A stretch of 64,000 nucleotides of DNA from contig NZ_CP015039.1 in assembly GCF_002079305.1 (NCBI RefSeq), positions 2,650,001-2,714,000 on the forward strand, given 5' to 3'. Below the pieces are notes generated by a model. The model did no database searches. It was not told the DNA's origin and saw only the letters and a program-made list of their open reading frames with translations. The DNA comes from Rhodovulum sp. P5. GTDB taxonomy: Bacteria; Pseudomonadota; Alphaproteobacteria; Rhodobacterales; Rhodobacteraceae. Of the stretch, positions 50,044-59,476 are shown in pieces (the stretch's first letter is position 1; the number at the start of each line of letters is the position of its first letter). A program made the translations under genes and the position numbers.

Positions 50044-50346
50044 AAAAAGGAGAAGCTGCTTGCCGAGGAGCGGGCCGCAAATATGGGGAAACCGCAGAAT
50101 ACCCTGGAGGAGTCGTTCGAACTCGCCATACGGTTTCTGTCAAAGCCTTGGGATATCGGGAACAACGGCGATCTGGCACTGCGAAAAACGGTGCTGAGAC
50201 TGGCGTCTTCGGAACCTCTGGCCTATTGCCGGAAACAGGGTGTTCGAACCCCGAATATAGCCTTTCCGTTCAAGACTATAGCCGATTTGTCAGTTGGAAA
50301 AAGCGAGATGGCGCGCTGGGGAGGATTCGAACCCCCGACCCCTTGA
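50044..50346 (+). pseudogene. serine recombinase C-terminal remnant at tRNA-Arg
   Basis: An open frame directly outside the prophage right end: KKEKLLAEERAANMGKPQ, then LEESFELAIRFLSKPWDI, LRKTVLRLASSEPLAY and GVRTPNIAFPFKTI. This is the coiled coil and C-terminal region of a large serine recombinase. It runs into the 3' half of tRNA-Arg on the opposite strand and stops at 50346, as integrases often do beside their att site. The 5' part would be expected left of the prophage but is not found there, so it was lost. It belongs to a different subgroup from the remnant at tRNA-fMet. Confidence 0.75.
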
Positions 50347-50385
50347 TTCGTAGTCAAGTACTCTATCCAACTGAGCTACCAGCGC
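50309..50385 (-). tRNA. tRNA-Arg (ACG)
   Basis: A 77-nt tRNA with encoded CCA (50309-50311 as TGG). The acceptor stem GCGCTGG/CCAGCGC pairs fully, the anticodon loop is CTACGAA (anticodon ACG), and the T-loop is GTTCGAATC. It marks the boundary between the accessory region and the host block. Confidence 0.96.
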
Positions 50386-50445
50386 GTAGGCTGTGGGATT
50401 ACCGCGGCCAACCGGGCTTTGCAAGGGGCAAAGCTACACTTCTTT

Positions 50446-51912
50446 TCAGACCTTGCGCTCCACGTCTTGAAAGCCTGCGCCGATGCCACCGGGCGACGGC
50501 TTGGGCGAACTGGCGGGCGCTTGGAAGATGGCGTCGGACTTCGGTAGCCGGATTTCGAATCGCGTCCCCGAACCGTCGGTTCTGCACAAGGTCAACGTGC
50601 CGCCATGGCCGCGTACGAGTTCGGCCGAGATTGCGAGGCCAAGGCCTGTTCCCCCCTTGCGTGCGCCGCCCTGGAATGGCTGGAACAGGTGTTCCTGAGC
50701 CTTGGGCGGCAGGCCGGGGCCTGTATCCGTGATGTGGATCATCCAGGCGGTTTCGTCCTCGTCCGCCCGAATGCCGATCTCGCCCGGCTTGCCGCTGGCC
50801 GCGATGGCCTGGCGGGCATTCCGGATCAGATTGGTCAGGACCCTGTGCAACTGCTCGGGGTCGGCGCGCAGGGTCTGGCCGGCCGGCACATCTTCCGAGA
50901 AACTGATCTCATCATCGCCCGCGGCCAGTCTTTCGCTGTCAACAACATCGTTCACGATCCCGGCGAGCAGGACGCGCTCCAGCCGCGGCGGGGGTTCCTG
51001 GGCCCGACCGAAGGCGAGGGTGTTTTCGCACAGGTTCACGGCCCGGCTGAGGGCGCCCACGATCTTGGGCGCGGCGCGGGCCACCGCCGGGTCGGCACTG
51101 CCTTCCATGCGGTCGGCGAAAAGCTGGGCTGTGGTCAGGATGTTTCGCAGGTCGTGACTGATCTTGGCCACCGCCGCACCCAGTTGGGCAAGCCGGTCTT
51201 TCTGGCGCAAGGCACCCGTCAGGTCGCTTTGCATCGATTGCAGGGCGGTCTCGGCCTCTTTCAGTTCGCGCACCCGCGCGGTGGGTGCTATGATCCGCCG
51301 GGCGTCTTCGGGGGCTTCGGCATAGACCTGCATGGCATTCACGACCCGCTTGATCGGGACCACGAGTAGCCGCCGGACCGCGAGAAACAGCAAAAGTGCC
51401 GTGAGGATCGAGATCACCGCCGAAAGGGCCAGGATCCGAAGGCCGTAGTCGATCATCGCCGCCCGCAAGGGACCGGTGCCCATGGTGACCTCGATCAGCA
51501 GCCCGGCCTCCCTGACCGGCTCTCCGATCACGCGGATCACCCTTGGTGTCGGGTCCACGAGCCGACGGAGCGCATCGGGGACAAGATCCGCCGCGCTTGC
51601 ATTGCGCAGGTCGAAACTGTCATGCACGGGTTCCGGAATCGGGGAGGACAACACAAGCTCCCGCGCGGCATTGCGCCGGAGAACGACGTTGTAGACGCCG
51701 GCATTCTCCAGCAGCTCCGCCTCCAGATCCTCGCTGATCATTCCGTCGGACGCCAGAAGGGCGAGCGAGGCGATCTGGGCCCGCTCCAGCCGCGACAACA
51801 GGTAATCCTCCCGGAAGCGCGCGACCGAGGGCACGAAGATCAGCACCTCGGCCAGCATGACGAAGGCAATCGTCAGAAGCAGGAAACGACCAGAGAGCGA
51901 GTTCAGAAACAT
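50446..51912 (-). CDS. sensor histidine kinase
   Basis: A 488-residue membrane kinase. The ATG at 51912 begins with a transmembrane helix (FLLLTIAFVMLAEVLIFV, 10-27); a periplasmic part of about 125 residues follows, then a second helix (ILALSAVISILTALLLFLAV, 160-179), HAMP, HisKA with AKISHDLRNILT (His253), N-box NLIRNARQAI, and G-boxes DTGPGLP and GGTGLGLAI. No response regulator is adjacent, so its partner is unknown. It appears to be the last gene of an operon with the oxidoreductase and TVP38 genes (29 bp gap). Confidence 0.92.
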   Translation of the reverse strand: MFLNSLSGRFLLLTIAFVMLAEVLIFVPSVARFREDYLLSRLERAQIASLALLASDGMISEDLEAELLENAGVYNVVLRRNAARELVLSSPIPEPVHDSFDLRNASAADLVPDALRRLVDPTPRVIRVIGEPVREAGLLIEVTMGTGPLRAAMIDYGLRILALSAVISILTALLLFLAVRRLLVVPIKRVVNAMQVYAEAPEDARRIIAPTARVRELKEAETALQSMQSDLTGALRQKDRLAQLGAAVAKISHDLRNILTTAQLFADRMEGSADPAVARAAPKIVGALSRAVNLCENTLAFGRAQEPPPRLERVLLAGIVNDVVDSERLAAGDDEISFSEDVPAGQTLRADPEQLHRVLTNLIRNARQAIAASGKPGEIGIRADEDETAWMIHITDTGPGLPPKAQEHLFQPFQGGARKGGTGLGLAISAELVRGHGGTLTLCRTDGSGTRFEIRLPKSDAIFQAPASSPKPSPGGIGAGFQDVERKV

Positions 51913-51941
51913 CGGCGCGATCCCGTTCCCCGCATCAAGGG

Positions 51942-53354
51942 TCAGGGAACCAGACGCTGGATGGTCCGCACCCCGACCTTGACCCAAGGATTTTCAAACA
52001 GTTTGGGAGAAAAATAGGCGCCCGCCACCCGCTTGTTAAGCTCCCCCAGTGTGGGATAGGGCGCAACCATCGCGGATATGGCCGTCATCTTCAGCCCGTT
52101 GGCCAATGCCAGTGCCCAAGGACCGATCAGTTCCCCGGCCTCGGCGCCGAGGATCGACACCCCCACCGGGCGGCCCCGGACCACCATGACCTTGATCATC
52201 CCTTCGGTCTTGCCGGTCGCGACGGCCCGGTCGTTGCCGGCATAGTCGAACTGCGCGACGGTAAGGCTTGTGCCATGTTTTTCTCGTGCTTCGCCCTCAG
52301 TCAGGCCGATCTGGGCAAGCTCCGGCTCGGTATAGGTGACGCGGGGGATATGCGCTGTTTTTGCCTTGGCGGGCAGGCCCAACAGGATCGGGCGAATGAC
52401 GACGCCCGCGTGATAGCCGGCGAGATGTGTGAACTGCATGCCCCCGGCGGCATCACCGATGGCATAGACCCGCCGGTTCGTCGTGCGCAGGTCGGGCCCC
52501 ACCGACACCCCGGTTTCCGTTGCGTCGACGCCGGCGGCCTTGAGGTTCAACCCTTCAAGGTTCGCCCGGCGCCCAGCGGCCACCAGCAGATGGCTGCCCG
52601 TGAGAACCTCCCCGTCCGTTTCCACACGGATTGCCCCGGGCCCGCCGTCAACCTTGCGCACTTGCGCCTCTGCGATGATCCGGATGCCCTCTGACCGCAG
52701 ATGCGCCAGAAGGCGCTCTGATAGCTCCGCGTCTTCCCGCGCCAGCGGTCGGCCGGCCTCTACGACTGTGACCTTGGACCCAAGGCGCAGGAAGGCCTGC
52801 GCCATCTCAAGGCCGATGGGCCCGCCGCCGAGGATCAACAGATGAGCGGGACGTTCCTTTAGGTCGAACAGGGTTTCGTTGGTCAGGAACGGTACATCGT
52901 CTAGCCCCGGGATGGGGGGCACGACGGCCCGTGCGCCGGTTGCAACGACGAAGCGCCGGGCGCGGATGACGCTGTCCCCGGCTTCCAGTTCCCGCGGGTT
53001 GAGGAACCGCCCATAGGCCTGAGTGACACGTACCCCAAGCCCCTCGAACCGCTCGACACTGTCATGGGGGGCGATATCCGCAATCGCACGCCGCACATGG
53101 TCCATCACGGCGGTGAAGTCGATCTTGGGTTCCACCCCGGCGATCCCGCATCCGCCCTTCCGCATGCTCTGGGCCTGGCTCGCCGCGGCCAGAAGCGCCT
53201 TGGACGGTACGCAGCCGTAATTCAGGCAGTCCCCCCCCATCTTGTGCCCTTCTACAAGGACAACCCGCGCGCCCATCTGCACCGCACCTGCCGCCAGCGA
53301 CAGCCCGGCAGACCCGGCCCCGATGATGCAAAGGTCGGTCCTGATCCGTTCCAT
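51942..53354 (-). CDS. FAD-dependent pyridine nucleotide-disulfide oxidoreductase
   Basis: A 470-residue flavoprotein. FAD motif IIGAGSAGLSLAAG at 10-23, redox-active disulfide GDCLNYGCVPSK (Cys43, Cys48), NAD(P) motif ILGGGPIGLEMAQ, second FAD motif RVYAIGDAAGG and the class I dimerisation domain. It resembles dihydrolipoamide dehydrogenase/mercuric reductase homologues; the NmerA domain and C-terminal CC pair of true MerA are missing. Such genes next to TVP38 membrane proteins are common in Rhodobacterales. Substrate unknown. The start is 1 bp from the TVP38 stop. Confidence 0.92.
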   Translation of the reverse strand: MERIRTDLCIIGAGSAGLSLAAGAVQMGARVVLVEGHKMGGDCLNYGCVPSKALLAAASQAQSMRKGGCGIAGVEPKIDFTAVMDHVRRAIADIAPHDSVERFEGLGVRVTQAYGRFLNPRELEAGDSVIRARRFVVATGARAVVPPIPGLDDVPFLTNETLFDLKERPAHLLILGGGPIGLEMAQAFLRLGSKVTVVEAGRPLAREDAELSERLLAHLRSEGIRIIAEAQVRKVDGGPGAIRVETDGEVLTGSHLLVAAGRRANLEGLNLKAAGVDATETGVSVGPDLRTTNRRVYAIGDAAGGMQFTHLAGYHAGVVIRPILLGLPAKAKTAHIPRVTYTEPELAQIGLTEGEAREKHGTSLTVAQFDYAGNDRAVATGKTEGMIKVMVVRGRPVGVSILGAEAGELIGPWALALANGLKMTAISAMVAPYPTLGELNKRVAGAYFSPKLFENPWVKVGVRTIQRLVP

Positions 53355-53355
53355 C

Positions 53356-54084
53356 TCAGCGTGCCTTGCCCCGGACGGCCCGAATGACGATGGGCAGCGC
53401 GGCGAGAGCCGCCAGTGCCAGCAGCGGCCCCAGGATCTGCGGCTCGAAAACGATGCCCAGATCGGGCGTGTCACCGCGGGCAAAGACCTCTCCCAACCCC
53501 GCACCGACCCACGTGTAGACCAAAGCTCCGGGCATGATGCCAAAGAAGGTTGTGAAGACGAAACGCGACAGACGGATGCCAACCAGGGCGGGCAACAGAT
53601 TCGCAACGAAGAACGGGACGGCCGGCACCAGCCGGATCAGGAACAGGACGGAAAGTTCGTTCTCACGCAGTCCCTGCCGCAACCTTGCGATCCGCCCCTC
53701 GCTGGTATCGATACGGGCGGCCAGCTGGTTCCCGAGCCCCGCCTTGGCGGCAAGAAAGATGACTGTCGCGCCGATTGTGGCCGCCGTGACATTGAACAGG
53801 ACGCCCGGGAACAGCCCGAAGAGGAACCCCCCGGTCAGGGTTGCAATCACCGCCCCCGGCAACGAGAACGCGACGACTATGATATAGGCTACCAGAAACC
53901 CCAGAACGGCGCCGATATAGTTCGCATCGCGCAGGGCAATCAGGGTCTCCCGATGCGCGGCCAGTGCCTCGAATGACAAGTGGTCGCGCAGAAGAAACGC
54001 TCCCGCAACGGCCACCGCCAGAATCAGGACAAGCGGCAACCGGCGGAAAAGGCCGGGCTTTAATATCTCGGTCATCTCGTTCAT
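53356..54084 (-). CDS. TVP38/TMEM64 family membrane protein
   Basis: A 242-residue DedA-related protein with about six hydrophobic segments. The VTT signature is visible in FSLPGAVIATLTGGFLFGLFPG and FLIRLVPAVPFFVANLLPALVGI. ATG at 54084 (a second ATG 9 nt later is possible). The family is linked to lipid scrambling or transport. It begins an operon with the oxidoreductase and kinase. The 286 bp upstream (54085-54370) hold its promoter and that of rpmH, diverging; no RNA gene is evident. Confidence 0.9.
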   Translation of the reverse strand: MNEMTEILKPGLFRRLPLVLILAVAVAGAFLLRDHLSFEALAAHRETLIALRDANYIGAVLGFLVAYIIVVAFSLPGAVIATLTGGFLFGLFPGVLFNVTAATIGATVIFLAAKAGLGNQLAARIDTSEGRIARLRQGLRENELSVLFLIRLVPAVPFFVANLLPALVGIRLSRFVFTTFFGIMPGALVYTWVGAGLGEVFARGDTPDLGIVFEPQILGPLLALAALAALPIVIRAVRGKAR

Positions 54085-54370
54085 GCCCGTTTGGATCTCC
54101 TGTGCATGTCCCGCGATAACATGAAGAGTTCCGCCCGCGCCGGACAGGGGCATCACGCTGCGTTGAACCGGGGTGAAGGAAAACCGTCTGAAACGCAGGA
54201 TTTTCAGTGCAACGGTAACATTTAAGGCCGTGATGCCGGGCGAACTGCAACAATTCCCGCCTGCAGCGAATTGACTTCGTCTGCGGCAGCGCTTAAAGGG
54301 CGAGCTTCGAATGATATGAGGCCTTCGAATCTGCGCGTGGTTTGGGCCTGAGCTGACGGAGCGAAGCGCG

Positions 54371-54505
54371 ATGAAACGCACATACCAACCCTCGAATCTC
54401 GTTCGCAAGCGGCGCCACGGGTTCCGTGCCCGCATGGCCACCAAGGGCGGCCGCAAGGTCCTGAATGCCCGTCGTGCCCGCGGCCGGAAAAAGCTGAGCG
54501 CGTAA
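54371..54505 (+). CDS. rpmH: ribosomal protein L34
   Basis: A 44-residue protein, [20 protein letters not shown] ending GRKKLSA, full family length. First gene of the conserved rpmH-rnpA-yidD-(ttcA)-yidC block. Confidence 0.98.
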   Translation: MKRTYQPSNLVRKRRHGFRARMATKGGRKVLNARRARGRKKLSA

Positions 54506-54538
54506 TCCACGCGCCCCTTCGGGACAAGGACGATCGCG

Positions 54539-54949
54539 ATGACACCGCCGGAGTCCGGTGTGGCAACCGCAGCGACGGGGCCCGCCGATACGCCGGCGGC
54601 TTCTTTGTCTCGTCTGTCTGTTCTGAAGAACCGGTCTGATTTCTTGCGTGCAGCGCGTGCGCGGCGTCAGGGAATGCCCGGCTTTCTGCTTCAGGCCCGC
54701 GCCCGTGCAGATGATGGCGGCATCCGCGTGGGCTTCACCTGTTCCAAGAAGGTCGGCAATGCCGTGGCGCGCAACCGTGCCAAGCGGCGCTTGCGTGAAA
54801 TCGCACGGCTGGTTCTGCCCACCAACGGTCGCAACGGCTGGGATTACGTCCTGATCGGCCGTGCCGACGTGACGGCCACGCGCGACTTCAGCCAGATGCA
54901 GGCCGATCTGCGCCGGGCGCTTGCCAAGGTGCATGGGGGCACCCGGTGA
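54539..54949 (+). CDS. rnpA: ribonuclease P protein component
   Basis: A 136-residue protein. A short Pro/Ala/Thr N-terminal extension precedes the conserved [18 protein letters not shown]. The RNR-type motif is [20 protein letters not shown]. It binds RNase P RNA and helps process tRNA 5' ends. It lies 33 bp after rpmH; the stop overlaps the GTG of yidD. Confidence 0.97.
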   Translation: MTPPESGVATAATGPADTPAASLSRLSVLKNRSDFLRAARARRQGMPGFLLQARARADDGGIRVGFTCSKKVGNAVARNRAKRRLREIARLVLPTNGRNGWDYVLIGRADVTATRDFSQMQADLRRALAKVHGGTR

Positions 54950-55188
54950 GCCCCCTTGCCCATCTCTTTGCGCTTCCGATCCGCGCCTATCGGGTCGTTC
55001 TGTCCCCGCTGGTCGGGTTCAATTGCCGCTATCAGCCGACCTGCTCGGCCTATGCGCTGGAAGCGCTGGAAAAGCACGGCGCACTGCGCGGCGGGGCCAT
55101 GGCGGCATGGCGTATCCTGCGCTGCAATCCGTGGGGCGGCTGTGGCTACGACCCTGTCCCCGACCCAAAACGCGATACCGACGGTTAG
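54946..55188 (+). CDS. yidD: membrane protein insertion efficiency factor YidD
   Basis: An 80-residue protein with the typical [30 protein letters not shown] and [17 protein letters not shown], including the conserved cysteines. GTG start at 54946 overlapping rnpA's stop. It assists YidC-dependent insertion. Confidence 0.97.
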   Translation: MSPLAHLFALPIRAYRVVLSPLVGFNCRYQPTCSAYALEALEKHGALRGGAMAAWRILRCNPWGGCGYDPVPDPKRDTDG

Positions 55189-55192
55189 CCCC

Positions 55193-56044
55193 ATGTTCGA
55201 CAACGCCGACGACATTCACCCCCTGTTCCACGGCGCGCCGTCGACGACCGAGTTCAAGAAGCTGCGCAAGCGCATCGTCCGCGAGACCCGCGAGGCGATC
55301 GAGCAGTACGGCATGGTCGAGCGTGGCGCGCGCTGGCTGGTGTGCCTGTCGGGGGGCAAGGATTCGTTCACGCTCTTGGCGGCGCTTGTCGAACTGAAAT
55401 GGCGGGGCCTTTTGCCGGTCGACCTTCTGGCCTGCAATCTTGACCAGGGACAGCCCGGTTTTCCGGCGACCGTCCTGCCGGAGTTCCTGACGCGGATGGG
55501 TGTGCCCCACCGGATAGAATACCAGGACACCTATTCCATCGTCATGGACAAGATCCCCGCGGGCCGCACCTATTGTGCGCTGTGTTCGCGCCTGCGTCGC
55601 GGCAATCTCTACCGCATCGCGCGTGAAGAGGGGTGTTCGGCCGTGGTGCTTGGCCATCACCGCGACGATATTCTGGAGACGTTCTTCATGAACCTCTTCC
55701 ACGGCTCCCGGCTTGCGACGATGCCGCCCAAGCTGGTGAACGAGGAAGGCGATCTTTTCGTCTATCGCCCGCTGGCCCATGTGGCCGAGGCCGACTGCGC
55801 GCGCTTTGCCCGCGCCATGAACTATCCGGTGATTCCCTGCGATCTTTGCGGCAGTCAGGACGGGCTGCAACGCCAGCAGGTCAAGCAGCTCCTTGACGGG
55901 TGGGAGGCCAACCACCCCGGCCGCCGGCAAAAGATGTTCCGCGCCCTGATGAACGCGCGCCCCTCGCATCTGCTCGACCCCGACCTCTTCGATTTCGCGG
56001 GACTCACCCGTGGCGCGGCGCAGGACCGGCCCGAGGACAACTGA
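55193..56044 (+). CDS. ttcA: tRNA 2-thiocytidine(32) synthetase TtcA
   Basis: A 283-residue PP-loop enzyme that thiolates C32 of some tRNAs. PP-loop SGGKDS at 53-58, the iron-sulfur cysteines in YCALC (128, 131) and IPCDLCGSQ (216/219), and [16 protein letters not shown] are all present. It lies 4 bp after yidD, which is common in Rhodobacterales. Confidence 0.96.
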   Translation: MFDNADDIHPLFHGAPSTTEFKKLRKRIVRETREAIEQYGMVERGARWLVCLSGGKDSFTLLAALVELKWRGLLPVDLLACNLDQGQPGFPATVLPEFLTRMGVPHRIEYQDTYSIVMDKIPAGRTYCALCSRLRRGNLYRIAREEGCSAVVLGHHRDDILETFFMNLFHGSRLATMPPKLVNEEGDLFVYRPLAHVAEADCARFARAMNYPVIPCDLCGSQDGLQRQQVKQLLDGWEANHPGRRQKMFRALMNARPSHLLDPDLFDFAGLTRGAAQDRPEDN

Positions 56045-56194
56045 CAGCTTTCCCCACGTCTCCGTTCAAATGCGCGTGGCTTTGGGGCAGGGTAGGGCGC
56101 TGCCAGCCCTCATGCGTCGGGAAAACGACTTGACCTTGCCGGGGGCAATCTGTTGAACCACCGTGACCTCATAGGATACCGGTGGCGCCCTCTC

Positions 56195-58042
56195 ATGGAC
56201 GATCAGAACAAGAACCTCATTCTCGCAACAGCGCTCAGCTTTCTCGTGATACTCGGGTGGTTCCTGCTCTTCCCGCCCGAGCAGCAGGCGCCCACCGATC
56301 CCGATATCGTTGCGACCCAGTCCGATATGCAAAGCCCGCCGCAAGGCGGCGACATCGCGGCCACGCCGCCGGCGGCCCTGCCGAACGGGTCCAGCCCCGC
56401 GGCACCGGCATCGACACCCACCGCCGACGCCCCCCGGGTCGAGATCGACACACCACGCCTGACCGGCTCGATCTCGCTTCTTGGCGGCCGGATCGACGAA
56501 CTTGCGCTGAAGGACTACCGCGAAACGCTCGACCCCGAATCCGATCTCGTGCAACTTCTGTCGCCGGTCGGCAGCGCGACGCCCTATTACGCGCTCTATG
56601 GCTGGGCGCCGGCCGGGACCCTGGGCTATGACGACGTGCCGGGGGCCAACACGCTCTGGACGCTGGAAAGCGGCGCCGAGCTGACCACCGAAACCCCGAT
56701 CTCGCTGACCTGGGACAACGGCAAGGGCCTGATCTTCCATCGCACGGTTCGGGTGGATGACAACTATCTGTTCACGATCGAGCAGAGCGTCGAAAACACC
56801 ACCGGCGAAACCGTGCGCCTTGCCCCCTATGGCATCGTCGCCCGTCACGGGGAGCCTGAGGCCAGCCGATTCTTCATCCTGCATGAAGGTGTTGTTCGTC
56901 AGACCGACGACCAGTTGGAAGAGATCAAGTACAAGAAGATGCCCGACATGGATTATGTCGAGCGCGAAGCTGCCTTCGCCAAGGTCGAGCAGGTCGAACA
57001 GAACGGCTGGGTCGGGTTCACCGACAAGTACTGGATGACGACCCTGATCCCCGACCCGGGCCAGCCCTTTACCTCGGTTGCGAAATACGTGCAGGGCGCA
57101 GACATCTTCCAGGTCGAATCGCGTCTTCCCGCGGTCAACGTGGCGCCGGGGGAAACCACATCCACAGAGACCATGCTGTTCACCGGTGCGAAAGAGTGGG
57201 AAACGATCCGCCACTACCAGCATGACCTTGGCATCTACCGCTTCATCGACTCAATCGACTGGGGCTGGTTCTTCTTCTTCACCAAGCCGATCTTCGCGCT
57301 GCTGCACTGGCTGAACGGGGCCATGTCGTGGATCGGCATTCCCGGCAGCATGGGCTGGTCGATCATCGCCCTGACGCTGATCATCAAGGCGGTGCTGCTG
57401 CCCTTGGCCTACAAGTCCTACTCCTCGATGGCGAAGATGAAAGAACTTCAGCCGAAGATGGAGGAGATCAAGGAAAAGGTCGGCGACGACAAGCAGAAGC
57501 TCCAGCAAGAGATGATGGCGCTGTATCAGAAGGAAAAGGTGAACCCCGCCGCAGGCTGTTTGCCGATCCTTGTGCAGATCCCGATCTTCTTCTCGCTTTA
57601 CAAGGTGATCTTCGTCACCATCGAATTGCGTCACGCCCCGTGGATCGGCTGGATCAAGGACCTTTCGGCCCCTGACCCGTCTTCGATCCTGAACCTCTTC
57701 GGCCTGTTGCCCTATGCCCCGCCGGACCCCGGTTCGATCTTCGCGATCCTGTCGCTGGGCATCCTGCCGATCCTTCTGGGGATCTCGATGTGGCTGCAGC
57801 AGAAGCTGAACCCGACGCCCACCGACCCGACACAGGCCATGGTCTTTGCGTGGCTGCCGTGGATCTTCATGTTCATGCTGGGCGGCTTTGCCAGCGGCCT
57901 CGTGCTCTACTGGATCGCGAACAACACCATCACCTTCATCCAGCAATACGCGATCATGCGCAGCCACGGCTACAGCCCCAACGTGCTGGGCAACATCAAG
58001 ACCAGCTTCAAGCGGATCAAGCCCCAGCCGGACAAGAAATGA
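56195..58042 (+). CDS. yidC: membrane protein insertase YidC
   Basis: A 615-residue protein. The ATG at 56195 gives the family start MDDQNKNLILATALSFLVIL; an in-frame TTG further upstream is less likely. N-terminal transmembrane helix, Pro/Ala-rich linker, periplasmic beta domain (residues about 80-340), and the five-helix core from GWSIIALTLIIKAVLLPLAY with its conserved arginine-bearing groove (KMKELQPKMEEIKE loop) to FMLGGFASGLVLYWIANN. The 150 bp upstream of it carry no other gene. Confidence 0.97.
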   Translation: MDDQNKNLILATALSFLVILGWFLLFPPEQQAPTDPDIVATQSDMQSPPQGGDIAATPPAALPNGSSPAAPASTPTADAPRVEIDTPRLTGSISLLGGRIDELALKDYRETLDPESDLVQLLSPVGSATPYYALYGWAPAGTLGYDDVPGANTLWTLESGAELTTETPISLTWDNGKGLIFHRTVRVDDNYLFTIEQSVENTTGETVRLAPYGIVARHGEPEASRFFILHEGVVRQTDDQLEEIKYKKMPDMDYVEREAAFAKVEQVEQNGWVGFTDKYWMTTLIPDPGQPFTSVAKYVQGADIFQVESRLPAVNVAPGETTSTETMLFTGAKEWETIRHYQHDLGIYRFIDSIDWGWFFFFTKPIFALLHWLNGAMSWIGIPGSMGWSIIALTLIIKAVLLPLAYKSYSSMAKMKELQPKMEEIKEKVGDDKQKLQQEMMALYQKEKVNPAAGCLPILVQIPIFFSLYKVIFVTIELRHAPWIGWIKDLSAPDPSSILNLFGLLPYAPPDPGSIFAILSLGILPILLGISMWLQQKLNPTPTDPTQAMVFAWLPWIFMFMLGGFASGLVLYWIANNTITFIQQYAIMRSHGYSPNVLGNIKTSFKRIKPQPDKK

Positions 58043-58785
58043 CCGCGCGGCTGGCGCAGATATGGCGGCACCCGATCAAGGGGCACGGTGCCGAGGCGCT
58101 GGAGGCCGTGACGCTGGAGACCGGGCGCACCCTGCCATGGGACCGCGCCTGGGCCGTGGCGCATGAGGCGGCCAAGACCGACGGAACAGACTGGGCGCCC
58201 TGCGCGAATTTCTCTCGCGGGGCCAAGGCGCCAGAACTGATGGCCATCATGGCGCGGCTGGACGAAGCGGCGGAAACCGTCACGCTGACCCATCCCGACC
58301 GCCCGGCGATCACCTTTGCCCCCGACCGGGAGGCCGACCGGTTTCTCGACTGGGTCGCGCCGCTGATGCCCGCCGACCGCGCGGCGTCGGCCCGGATCGT
58401 GCGGGTGCCGGGGCGCGGCATGACCGACAGTGCCTTCCCGTCTGTCAGCATCCTTGGGCTGGCGTCGCTCAAGGCGCTGTCCGATGCAATTGGGCAGGAC
58501 CTCTCCCCGCTGCGCTTCCGGGGCAATTTCTGGCTTGAGGGCACTGCGCCGTGGGAAGAGTTCGACTGGATCGGGCGTCGTTTGCGCCTTGGCGAAGCCG
58601 AGCTTGAGGTGCGTGAGCGGATCGGCCGTTGTCTCGCGACCGGCGTGAACCCCGACACGGGCAAGCGCGACGCGGACACGTTGGGGGCGTTGAAACAGCG
58701 CTGGGGCCACACCGATCTTGGTGTCTATGCCGAGGTCGTCGCCGGTGGCCGTGTCGCCCTTGGCGATACGCTGACCGTGCTATGA
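58039..58785 (+). CDS. MOSC domain-containing protein
   Basis: A 248-residue protein with an N-terminal MOSC beta-barrel (IWRHPIKGHGAEALEAVTLETG, LPWDRAWAV) and the MOSC fold (SILGLASLKAL, RFRGNFWLEG, RIGRCLATGVNPDTGKRD with its conserved cysteine). The family carries sulfur or molybdenum cofactor sulfurase activities. ATGA overlap with yidC and engB makes it part of that transcript. Confidence 0.93.
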   Translation: MTARLAQIWRHPIKGHGAEALEAVTLETGRTLPWDRAWAVAHEAAKTDGTDWAPCANFSRGAKAPELMAIMARLDEAAETVTLTHPDRPAITFAPDREADRFLDWVAPLMPADRAASARIVRVPGRGMTDSAFPSVSILGLASLKALSDAIGQDLSPLRFRGNFWLEGTAPWEEFDWIGRRLRLGEAELEVRERIGRCLATGVNPDTGKRDADTLGALKQRWGHTDLGVYAEVVAGGRVALGDTLTVL

Positions 58786-59435
58786 GCGCGCTTCCCTTCC
58801 CCTTGGCCGAGGCGCCGGACCGGGCGACGGAAGAACGCGGCCGAAAGCTTTTCGCAGGCCCCGTCGATTTCCTGAAAGGCGTGGTCGCGATGGACGGGCT
58901 GCCGCCAGCCGACCGCCCCGAGGTCTGCTTTGCTGGCCGCTCCAATGTTGGCAAATCGAGCCTGATCAACGCGCTGACGGGGCGCAAGGGACTGGCCCGC
59001 GCCTCCAACACGCCGGGGCGCACGCAAGAGATCAACTACTTCACGCTGGGTGAGAGCCATTACCTCGTCGACCTGCCCGGCTATGGCTACGCCGAGGCCC
59101 CGGTGAAGGTGGTCGAGAAATGGCAGCGGCTGCTCAAGGCGTATCTCGCCGGGCGGCAGACACTGCGCCGGGCCTTCGTGCTGATCGACGCGCGTCACGG
59201 GATCAAGACGGTGGATGACGAGATCCTTGGCCTTCTCGACGGGGCGGCAGTGACCTTTCAGGTTGTCCTGACCAAGGCCGACAAGATCAAGGCGAGTGAG
59301 TGCGACAAGGTGCTGGCACAGGTGCGCCAACGGCTTGCCAAACACCCGGCCGCCTTTCCCGAGATTGTACTGACCTCTTCAGAAAAGGGCGACGGGATCG
59401 GGACGCTCAGGGCCATCATCGCCGACATCGCCTGA
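58782..59435 (+). CDS. engB: ribosome biogenesis GTPase EngB/YsxC
   Basis: A 217-residue GTPase for 50S assembly. G1 GRSNVGKSS (52-60), G2 NTPGRTQEINYF, G3 DLPGYG, G4 TKAD and G5 TSS are all intact. Last gene of the block; it converges on the PAS-GGDEF-EAL gene 41 bp further on. Confidence 0.97.
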   Translation: MSALPFPLAEAPDRATEERGRKLFAGPVDFLKGVVAMDGLPPADRPEVCFAGRSNVGKSSLINALTGRKGLARASNTPGRTQEINYFTLGESHYLVDLPGYGYAEAPVKVVEKWQRLLKAYLAGRQTLRRAFVLIDARHGIKTVDDEILGLLDGAAVTFQVVLTKADKIKASECDKVLAQVRQRLAKHPAAFPEIVLTSSEKGDGIGTLRAIIADIA

Positions 59436-59476
59436 CCCGGGAATATTCCGAACGGCCATGGCCCGTCGTCGGGCGA

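Noticed and set aside
59461..59474. GCCCG-TCGT-CGGGC hairpin between engB and the GGDEF-EAL gene as a terminator
   Set aside because: Stem of only 5 bp without a T-run.
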